Assembly (NCBI GenBank): GCA_013360445.1
Contig: JABWBP010000080.1
Location: forward strand, 1 to 39,698
Reading direction: 5' to 3'
From: Calditrichaceae bacterium
GTDB lineage: Bacteria > Calditrichota > Calditrichia > RBG-13-44-9 > J075
DNA length: 39,698 nt
Shown: positions 15,480-22,098 of the stretch, in pieces
How the letters are laid out: every line of letters begins with the position of its first letter
Numbering within the stretch: the first letter of the stretch is position 1
Notes under the pieces: generated by a model
The model's database searches: none
The model's input: the letters and a program-made list of their open reading frames with translations, nothing else
What the model was told of the DNA's origin: nothing
Position numbers and translations under genes: made by a program

Positions 15480-16605
15480 CATCCTGATCTACTTGTTGGA
15501 TAAAGAAAGTGAAAGCGAGGTTCGGGCGCTGTTTTCCGGCGAAAAATACAACCTCACCATTGTAGAAGACCTGGAGCAGGTGGTGGAGGTTTGCCAGCAG
15601 GAATTGTTCGATCTGCTGTTAGTCTGGCCGGCCGGTTACGACAAAACCGCCAACCTGATGACCCTCCTGGAGGTCAATCAATTCGATTACATTCCGGTGA
15701 TCCCGGTGCTAAAGGACGATCCCCAGCCGGAAGCGTTCTTGAAGCTCCCCATCGTTGACCTGCTGCGGCTTCCCCTGCCCAAACCGGAATTTTTCGCCAT
15801 CATTCACCAGGCTATCAAAGATATCGACGTGCAGGCCAGCATGGTGGAGGGGATGAACTGGCAGGGCAGCATCGAGGAGTACAGCCTGCTCGATTTGATC
15901 CAGATGATCGAGAACGGGGAACGGGACGCGGAGCTGATCCTCTCCTGCGAAAACAAGACCGGGTACGTGTATTTCCACAAGGGCAAGTTAGTAGCGGCGG
16001 AATTTCAGTCGCAGCGCGGCCTGGAGGCGCTGCAAAAGATGGGTTTCTGGCCCAAAGGGCAATTCGAGACCCGGCTTTCCGACCAGAGCGCGGTGAAGGA
16101 CGAGATCGGCAGCAGCAACCAGGAGGTGTTGATGGCGCTGCTCGAAAAGATGCTGAAATTAGGGCAGTTGTACCAGGGTTTGCCGGAGCTTTTCGAGGAG
16201 ATCATGAAAAACCCCCTGGCGCAGCCGGTGGAATTGACCCCCCTGCAGGACCGCATCGCTAATTTCTGCCAGACCCCCATTTCGGTATTCAACCTGCTGG
16301 TTTCCCTGGCCGACGGCAGCGAAGATATTCTTTTAGAACTGAAAATTATGATGCAAATGGGCTTGATCGGGCGCCGCCAGGAAGTGGAGGCGCTGGTGCG
16401 GGAGGAGCGGGAGCGGAGCGGTCTGAGCAAGTTTTTCTCCTCCATCTCCTCGATGTTCAAAAAGAAGCCCGGGATGGAAGAGGTCCCCGCGTACGAAACC
16501 TTTGAAGATGAATTCATCCCCCCGAAAGTGGAAATTCCCATCCTGCGGTTGTCAAGCGAAGATGTGCAAAAAATCAAAACCCGACTGGAGGCGGCTGCGA
16601 AATGA
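15472..16605 (+). CDS. Receiver-like plus PATAN (DUF4388) protein
   Basis: 377 residues from the ATG at 15472, with AAGGAG 6-11 bases upstream, inside the end of the preceding gene. The frame extends upstream, but those residues are read out of the other gene. Residues about 1-120 are receiver-like ('LFDLLLVWPAGYD', 'DYIPVIPVLKDDPQPEAFLK', a C-terminal 'LLRLPLPKPEFFAIIHQAI'). About 128-220 is PATAN ('WQGSIEEYSLLDLIQMIENG', 'GYVYFHKGKLVAAEF'), a domain thought to mediate protein contacts in response-regulator proteins. The rest is helical, with a basic linker 'FKKKPG'. It is probably a partner of the GTPase-like protein encoded by the overlapping gene. Confidence 0.75.
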   Translation: MHDILIYLLDKESESEVRALFSGEKYNLTIVEDLEQVVEVCQQELFDLLLVWPAGYDKTANLMTLLEVNQFDYIPVIPVLKDDPQPEAFLKLPIVDLLRLPLPKPEFFAIIHQAIKDIDVQASMVEGMNWQGSIEEYSLLDLIQMIENGERDAELILSCENKTGYVYFHKGKLVAAEFQSQRGLEALQKMGFWPKGQFETRLSDQSAVKDEIGSSNQEVLMALLEKMLKLGQLYQGLPELFEEIMKNPLAQPVELTPLQDRIANFCQTPISVFNLLVSLADGSEDILLELKIMMQMGLIGRRQEVEALVREERERSGLSKFFSSISSMFKKKPGMEEVPAYETFEDEFIPPKVEIPILRLSSEDVQKIKTRLEAAAK

Positions 16606-17087
16606 AGATTCTGGAAACGGCGCTGATTTGCCCCCTGCCCGAATATTTGGAAGAATTGGCTTCCGGCCTGGCGCTGGAGAAGCAGAGCGTGCTGGATATC
16701 GAGGTGTACCGCTACGAGATCGACGAAGAGTTTGCGATCTTGCTCTACGACCTCAGCGCCCGGGAGAAAATTTCCCCGGAAGCGCTCGAACATCTCTCTC
16801 CCCACCTCTCCGCCCTGCTGATCGTTACCGACAACGAGGTGGAAGACCTGCCCGCGGAGGCCAGCGGGTTCATCGAAGAATTTGCCTGGAACTTGGAGCA
16901 GGTTCCCACGGTGCTGGCGCTGCGCACCGACCGGGAAAAGTTGCATTCGCTGAACCCCCATATCCTGCAATCCGGTTTTTACCTCTCCGAACGCGGGCGG
17001 GTGCTTTTTTGGCATCCCAAACAGCGGGATACCCGCCAGCGGGTGTGGGGGACGCTGTGGGAGACGCTGCAGGAGCTTTCCGTTTAA
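16602..17087 (+). CDS. GTPase-like fold without P-loop, third gene of the PATAN operon
   Basis: 161 residues, starting at an ATGA overlap with the previous gene, so translation is coupled. Strand patterns 'EFAILLYDLSAREKISPEAL', 'LSALLIVTDNEV' and 'VPTVLALRTDREKL' resemble the later strands of the small-GTPase domain encoded two genes upstream, including a hydrophobic strand then 'T(D/N)xxK/D' where that protein has 'GLTNVKGD'. No nucleotide-binding loop is visible. It may be an inactive GTPase paralogue or a regulatory partner. I do not recognise a named family, and the fold statement is an inference from strand pattern. Confidence 0.6.
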   Translation: MKILETALICPLPEYLEELASGLALEKQSVLDIEVYRYEIDEEFAILLYDLSAREKISPEALEHLSPHLSALLIVTDNEVEDLPAEASGFIEEFAWNLEQVPTVLALRTDREKLHSLNPHILQSGFYLSERGRVLFWHPKQRDTRQRVWGTLWETLQELSV

Positions 17088-17091
17088 ACCC

Positions 17092-17128
17092 CACCTGTTA
17101 TTTCGACCAGAAGTCGAAATAACAGGTG
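17092..17128. terminator. Perfect 16-bp hairpin between convergent genes
   Basis: CACCTGTTATTTCGAC pairs with GTCGAAATAACAGGTG around the loop CAGAA. It lies five bases after the operon stop and 37 bp from the stop of the convergent gene, so it could end transcripts from either side. No long T-tract follows. Confidence 0.65.
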
Positions 17129-17164
17129 CAAAAACGAAAAGTTGCTCCCTCCAGTCATATTACC

Positions 17165-18583
17165 CTATTTCAATAAAATACATTGTTTCGTCTCAACCGC
17201 ATTCTGATACCGCACCGAATAGAAGTACACCCCTGAATTCAGACCGCTTCCATCAATCTGTATAGAGTGGTAGCCGCTGGCTTGCTTACCGAAATACAAA
17301 TCTTTTGCCTTGCGGCCCGTTACGTCATATAGTGTTATCTCAATTTCATCCGCGACGGGGAGGTAGTAAGTAATGGTCGTGGTCGGGTTAAAAGGATTTG
17401 GGTAATTTTGAAACACTACAAATTTATCGGGAGTGTGTTCTTCCACTCCGCCAATGCCGGTGAGCGTGGTCAGATCGAGATCCGTTATGGCCAGGCGCAG
17501 CCTGCTGCTGTTGCCATATCCCACGCTATAGGCAAAGAAATCATTTCCGGTCGATGAGAATGCAACGGATCGTACTCCCCCTGAAACGGGGCTTCCCAGG
17601 GAATCTATATAATCCCGCACCAATTCACCTGATGCAACCTCATAGAATCTTATTCTGCCATACCAGCCCGGGCCGTTGAATACGGCCAGCCCGTTGGCTA
17701 AATACAATCCGTTAGGTGAAAATTCGACTAAACTGCTGCCGCCTCCCTCGTGCGGTACATCAACCGGTAAAGTATGCAGCAAGGTTCCATCTGAAATTTT
17801 CCAGATTTTTATAGTTAGATTATAGCCTTCGCCGGTGCTGGCAAGATATTGCCCATCCGGGGATATTGCGAGATTCAAATCAACCCCGCCATTGATATAA
17901 GTGCCGTGTTGCATATAATTTACGATAGCGCCGTTATGGTAATTCCATATCCTTATATACCCGTCATACCCGCCCGAGATGAGATATTGACCATCATTTG
18001 TGAACAGCAGGGCCGTGGTTCTGGAAGAGTGCCCCAATAGTGTTCTGAGCGGGTTATATTGTGAATCATAAATTGTAATATGTCCCGAATTATTATAACC
18101 TGTTCCTGCGGCAATAATGCTGTCGTTTGGGGAGTAGGCAATCGAATATATTATTCCGTCAGGATTATTGTCCGCATAAAGCTGGGCTCCGTTTATGCCA
18201 AATTCATATTGCCCTGCCCGGTCTCTGTTGCAGCCGCTGAATGCGGAGCAATACACGCTTCCGTGACCGGTAACAAATGTCTGCCCGTCGGAGGATATAT
18301 CAATATCATTCGTTAAACCGGTCTGGAAGCCGCCTATGCTAAGCAGTAATGTGCTGTCGGCAACATCCCATACCTTAATTTGCCCGCAGGTATAAGGATA
18401 ACAGTTTAGTTCCGTATTTTTGCCGCCGGTCAGCAAGAAATTCCCATCGGGTGTAAATTCCATGGTTTCTACATCTACCTCTTTTTCCCAGAGCAGGTCT
18501 AATCCGATGGGCTGCCCATAACTCGAATGGTTAAGAAGGATTATTAAAAATCCCGCGAGAAATACCGGAGTGATATTTTTCAT
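17165..18583 (-). CDS. Secreted WD40-like repeat protein with T9SS type A sorting domain
   Basis: 472 residues. The signal peptide (about 1-23) ends 'SSYGQ', and AAGGAG lies upstream of the ATG at 18583. At least six WD40-like blades are visible: 'FTPDGNFLLTGG...IKVWDV', 'ISSDGQTFVTGHG', 'YSPNDSIIAAGTG...ITIYDS', 'FTNDGQYLISGGYDGYIRIW' and 'ISPDGQYLASTGEG...IKIWKI'. A 'YPNPFNPTTTITYYL' sorting domain ends the protein ('ETKQCILLK'). A secreted beta-propeller is likely a binding platform at the cell surface. The gene is visibly more A/T-rich than its neighbours and uses many AT-ending codons, which may mean later acquisition. It converges with the PATAN operon. Confidence 0.85.
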   Translation of the reverse strand: MKNITPVFLAGFLIILLNHSSYGQPIGLDLLWEKEVDVETMEFTPDGNFLLTGGKNTELNCYPYTCGQIKVWDVADSTLLLSIGGFQTGLTNDIDISSDGQTFVTGHGSVYCSAFSGCNRDRAGQYEFGINGAQLYADNNPDGIIYSIAYSPNDSIIAAGTGYNNSGHITIYDSQYNPLRTLLGHSSRTTALLFTNDGQYLISGGYDGYIRIWNYHNGAIVNYMQHGTYINGGVDLNLAISPDGQYLASTGEGYNLTIKIWKISDGTLLHTLPVDVPHEGGGSSLVEFSPNGLYLANGLAVFNGPGWYGRIRFYEVASGELVRDYIDSLGSPVSGGVRSVAFSSTGNDFFAYSVGYGNSSRLRLAITDLDLTTLTGIGGVEEHTPDKFVVFQNYPNPFNPTTTITYYLPVADEIEITLYDVTGRKAKDLYFGKQASGYHSIQIDGSGLNSGVYFYSVRYQNAVETKQCILLK

Positions 18584-18722
18584 GTCATCTCCTTAATTTT
18601 TTTATCCAATTTACATCCGGCGCTTCTTTAATTCATATCAAAAGTATTGCAAAGCTGTAAAATCCCTGTCACGGAATTGCTTATAAAAAAGGACAAATAA
18701 GTATTGCCAAATTGTGTTGAAT

Positions 18723-19415
18723 ATGGGATATTTGACGCGAAGATGCGGCGTGGAAAAGCTGAATGTTAAAAGAAGTTATCCTTTGAAAGAGATCCCCCTG
18801 AACCTGGAGATCGAGCATCTGATCTGGCAGCATAACGTTCGCTATATTGCCGGGATCGATGAGGCCGGGCGGGGGCCGCTGGCCGGGCCGGTGGTCGCCG
18901 CGGCGGTCATTTTTGAGCCTTATGAACACATTGAAGGGGTGAAAGATTCCAAAAAGCTGTCCGCGGCGCAGCGGGAAGGATTATATGACCTCATCGTGCA
19001 ACGGGCGCTGGCGTATGGCATCGGCCTGGTGGATCACCTGGAAATCGACCGCATCAACATTCGCCAGGCGACCTTCAAAGCCATGCGCAAGGCCATCGGC
19101 TCGCTCGCGAAAAATCCCGAATACCTGCTGATCGACGGGGAAGAGCTGCCCGATAAAATCTATCGCCAGGAAGCGGTAGTCGATGGCGACGATCGCAGCT
19201 TTACCATCGCGGCTGCCTCCATTTTAGCAAAAGTGACCCGCGACCGCCTGATGATCGAGTATCACCAGCAATATCCCCGCTACGGATTCGACCGGCATAA
19301 GGGCTACGGCACCGAATTTCATCGGGAAATGCTCAAAAAATACGGCCTCTGCCCGATCCACCGCCGCTCCTTCCTGACCCATATCCCGCTGCCGGGCGGG
19401 GAAGAAAAAGCCTGA
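18723..19415 (+). CDS. rnhB: Ribonuclease HII
   Basis: 230 residues from the ATG at 18723; a GTG at 18714 and later starts are possible, and the first 30 residues before 'EIEHLIWQHNVRYIAGIDEA' are variable in the family. Catalytic motifs are intact: 'GIDEAGRGPLAGPVVAAAV' (Asp-Glu pair), 'VKDSKKLSAAQRE', and 'VVDGDDRSFTIAAASILAKV' with 'TRDRLM', supplying the later acidic residues. The enzyme cuts RNA in RNA-DNA hybrids and removes ribonucleotides misincorporated in DNA. The gene is divergent from the WD40 gene and lies 13 bp ahead of galT, so the two are probably co-transcribed. Confidence 0.95.
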   Translation: MGYLTRRCGVEKLNVKRSYPLKEIPLNLEIEHLIWQHNVRYIAGIDEAGRGPLAGPVVAAAVIFEPYEHIEGVKDSKKLSAAQREGLYDLIVQRALAYGIGLVDHLEIDRINIRQATFKAMRKAIGSLAKNPEYLLIDGEELPDKIYRQEAVVDGDDRSFTIAAASILAKVTRDRLMIEYHQQYPRYGFDRHKGYGTEFHREMLKKYGLCPIHRRSFLTHIPLPGGEEKA

Positions 19416-19428
19416 AAGGTAAAACCGC

Positions 19429-20478
19429 ATGCACCGGCTCAACCTCACCGACCATCCCCACCGCCGCTACAATTTGTTGACCGGCGAGTGGATCCTGGTG
19501 TCTCCGCAGCGGGCAAAGCGGCCCTGGCAGGGGAAAGTGGAAAATCCGCCGGGAGAAAAGCGGCTGCAATACGACCCCGGCTGCTACCTCTGCCCCGGCA
19601 ACCGGCGCGCCGGCGGGCATCACAACCCGGTGTACGAAAGCACCTTCGTATTCGATAATGATTTTTCCGCCTTGAAACCGGGGGCAGGGGAGGAGACGCA
19701 TCTTAATCGCGAGAATATTCTGATCGCCGCCAGCGAGCCGGGAATCTGCCGGGTGGTCTGCTTTTCGCCCCGCCATGACCTCACCCTGGCGGAAATGACA
19801 GTCGCAGACATCCACAAGGTGGTGGAGGTGTGGGCGGACGAGTATCGAACCCTGGGCGGGCTGGAGTTTATCAACTACGTGCAGATTTTCGAGAACAAGG
19901 GAGAGATCATGGGGTGCAGCAATCCCCATCCGCACGGGCAAATCTGGGCGCAACGCTCCGTTCCCGGGGAGCCGGCCAAAGAGTCGGCGCAAATGCTGCG
20001 GCGCTGGGAGAGCCATCAACGCTCGTTGTTAGCCGATTACCTGGAATTGGAATTGCGCGAAAATGAACGCGTGGTTTGCCGGAACGAGCATTTCGTAACC
20101 CTGGTTCCCTTCTGGGCAATCTGGCCGTTCGAGACCATCATCATCAGCCGCCGCAAGGTAGCCAGCCTGTTGGATTTTACCGAAGCAGAAAAAGAAGGTT
20201 TGGCCGAGATGCTCAAGCGCGTCACCGCCGGTTATGACCGGCTCTTCGGAGTCTCCTTTCCCTACTCCGCGGGGTTACACCAGGCGCCCACGGACGGCCG
20301 GGCGCACCCGGAATGGCATTTCCACGTCCATTTTTATCCCCCGCTGCTGCGCTCCGCGGCCATCAAAAAATTCATGGTCGGTTACGAGATGTTAGGGGAG
20401 CCGCAGCGCGACATTACCCCGGAAGAGAGCGCGGAACGGCTGCGCAGTAAAACCGGCATCCTGCCGGTCACGAAATAA
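19429..20478 (+). CDS. galT: Galactose-1-phosphate uridylyltransferase
   Basis: 349 residues, the usual length. The ATG at 19429 follows AAAGG. Zinc-site cysteines 'CYLCPGN' (C52, C55) and the active-site 'NPHPHGQIW' (H167-P-H169-G-Q171) are present; H169 corresponds to the histidine that takes the uridylyl group. C-terminal 'GLHQAPTDGRAHPEWHFHVH' carries the second histidine cluster. The enzyme swaps UMP between UDP-glucose and galactose-1-phosphate in the Leloir pathway. No galK or galE is adjacent; the upstream partner is rnhB, so the pairing looks incidental. Confidence 0.95.
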   Translation: MHRLNLTDHPHRRYNLLTGEWILVSPQRAKRPWQGKVENPPGEKRLQYDPGCYLCPGNRRAGGHHNPVYESTFVFDNDFSALKPGAGEETHLNRENILIAASEPGICRVVCFSPRHDLTLAEMTVADIHKVVEVWADEYRTLGGLEFINYVQIFENKGEIMGCSNPHPHGQIWAQRSVPGEPAKESAQMLRRWESHQRSLLADYLELELRENERVVCRNEHFVTLVPFWAIWPFETIIISRRKVASLLDFTEAEKEGLAEMLKRVTAGYDRLFGVSFPYSAGLHQAPTDGRAHPEWHFHVHFYPPLLRSAAIKKFMVGYEMLGEPQRDITPEESAERLRSKTGILPVTK

Positions 20479-20638
20479 CATGTTCCTGAAGCGAGCGCGA
20501 AACAACCGCGAGGGGGAAGGGAGGCGCAAGGCTAATTTTGATTGCCATGTTTTAGCATGTTGCCAAGGAGTGCAATAACGCTCTAACAATTCCTCGCTGA
20601 AATGAGGGAATCTTTAATTCTGAAAGACGGAGGACGCC

Positions 20639-21721
20639 ATGAAGCATTTGAAATTTGTATCTTTTGTAGCGATTTTGGCCGGAGCTTTGATGCTGCTTTT
20701 GAGTGCCTGCCAGAAATCCGGCCAGCCGGCGGCGGCGCAATTCCAAACCCCCTGGCAAATCCCCGTGGTAGTGGTCAAATATTTCCCGGTGGACGAGAAC
20801 AATAACATCGACTTAGCGGTCACCGGGGACTGGGGGCAGAGTTTGGAATTCACCCGCAAAAAGGCGGACAGCCTCTCCAACGGCATCGTGGAGTTCATGA
20901 ATCAGGCCTCGCGCTACCATTTTTACAAAAATCCCCGGGCGGAACCCAGCCTGAATTACCAGATTTTGCAAACCTACGAGTTCCTGGAACCGTTGCCCAC
21001 TTTCGAGAAACCGGGACATGGGGTTCCCATGACCGATTACAACGCCATCGTGCAGCGCATCGACGTGCGGGATTGGGTGGAAAACAAAGGGGTGAAAGAG
21101 GTGTGGATCTGGGGCTACCACGGCGGGGTGATCGACCTTTGGGAATCCAACATGGCCGGCCCTCACGGGGACGTGAGCAACAGCGACCGCGATGAAGCGG
21201 ATTTGCCGGTGCTCGGAAAAACCTATACGGTGTACCATTACAACTACCAGCGCAGCCTGAAGGAAGCGATCGAGAATCACATGCACCAGATCGAAGCGCT
21301 GCTGAACCACGTTGACGGGCGCGACGACGCTCCCAGGAAAGACTGGCCGAAACTGCTGTTCTGGGGCCGGTTTGTGGGCAGCGATTCCACCCACAAAATT
21401 GTCGGCGATCCCCATTGCGGCTGGGCGCACTACACCCCCAACAGCGAGAAAGACTATGACTGGGCCAATCCCCGCTACGTGACCTCGGACATCGAAGATT
21501 GGAAGCCGGATTGGAGCGGGGAGCGCAAGGAGATGAACTGCGAGCGCTGGAACTGCAACAGTTTAGACTGGTTCACCCTGTGGATGCAAAGCCTGCCGGG
21601 CAAAGATAACGGTTTGAGCTACCAGGGCAAACCGCTGACCGACTGGTGGGTGTTCGTGGGGGATTGGGACCTGGCAAAAATGCAGAATCTGAAGTTGGTG
21701 GAGGGGGACTGTCAATTCTGA
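20639..21721 (+). CDS. Lipoprotein of an unrecognised secreted family (paralogue of next gene)
   Basis: 360 residues. ATG at 20639 has GGAGG upstream. Lipobox 'MLLLSAC' follows the hydrophobic N-terminus. I do not recognise the family. Shared blocks with the domain at about 270-575 of the next protein are: 'DYNAIVQRIDVRDW', 'VKEVWIWGYHGGVIDLWES', 'HYTPNSEKDYDWANPRYV', 'NCERWNCNS' (C301, C306) and 'LTDWWVFVGDWD'. The conserved His, Asp, Glu, Trp and Cys residues suggest a folded enzyme-like or metal-binding domain. 'HGDVSNSDRDEADLPV' may be a binding loop. The last residues and stop run into a repeat. Confidence 0.7.
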   Translation: MKHLKFVSFVAILAGALMLLLSACQKSGQPAAAQFQTPWQIPVVVVKYFPVDENNNIDLAVTGDWGQSLEFTRKKADSLSNGIVEFMNQASRYHFYKNPRAEPSLNYQILQTYEFLEPLPTFEKPGHGVPMTDYNAIVQRIDVRDWVENKGVKEVWIWGYHGGVIDLWESNMAGPHGDVSNSDRDEADLPVLGKTYTVYHYNYQRSLKEAIENHMHQIEALLNHVDGRDDAPRKDWPKLLFWGRFVGSDSTHKIVGDPHCGWAHYTPNSEKDYDWANPRYVTSDIEDWKPDWSGERKEMNCERWNCNSLDWFTLWMQSLPGKDNGLSYQGKPLTDWWVFVGDWDLAKMQNLKLVEGDCQF

Positions 21722-21772
21722 ATTTACTATTTCCATTCGCTATTCTGAATTCACTATTCTAAATTGTCAATT

Positions 21773-22030
21773 AAGGGCTTTCGCCCTTTTTATTGTACCA
21801 CTGAACGCTAATGTGTTTCGTTACTATTCAGCCACAGAGACCACAGAGGTCACAGAGGAAGATTTGGGGGTATCCACCACTTCGTGGAGAGCATTTAGAG
21901 CCTTATATCCCTGTTTTTTTATGTCTCTGTGCTCTCTGTGGCCTCTGTGGCAAAATGCCTGAATAGTTACTGTGTTTCAATAACTCTGTGCGCTCAGTTG
22001 GGTACATTATTTTTTTCTGGCTCCCTAAAC
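21773..22030 (-). repeat. Repeat A copy 3 (inverted), interrupted
   Basis: Read on the minus strand it starts GTTTAGGGAGCCAG and ends AAGGGCGAAAGCCCTT. It is 258 bp long. Subtracting the 151-bp insertion and one 8-bp duplicated target leaves 99 bp, the exact length of the intact copy at 2328-2426. Confidence 0.88.
21820..21970. mobile_element. 151-bp MITE-like element with 8-bp target-site duplication
   Basis: The termini GTTACTATTCA (left) and, inverted, GTAACTATTCA (right) bound CACAGAG-rich arms. It is flanked by TGTGTTTC at 21812-21819 and 21971-21978. The uninterrupted site exists at 2328-2426, where the octamer occurs once (inverted, GAAACACA). No transposase frame is inside. A relative with the same end interrupts the DUF559 gene at 1111. 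Confidence 0.88.
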
Positions 22031-22098
22031 AGGGTGAATAGTGAATGGAGAACGGAGAATAGAGAATTTAAAATGTCTGTGGAATAAAGGAGCTAACC

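Larger units (their letters stand above)
21721..22074. repeat. Outer fold-back arms around nested repeats
   Basis: This 377-bp gap contains no gene. Left arm words 'CTATTCTGAATTCACTATTC' (about 21739-21760) and right arm words 'GAATAGTGAATGGAGAA' (about 22035-22052) are inverted relatives. They enclose an inverted repeat A, which in turn encloses a MITE-like insertion. Confidence 0.6.
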
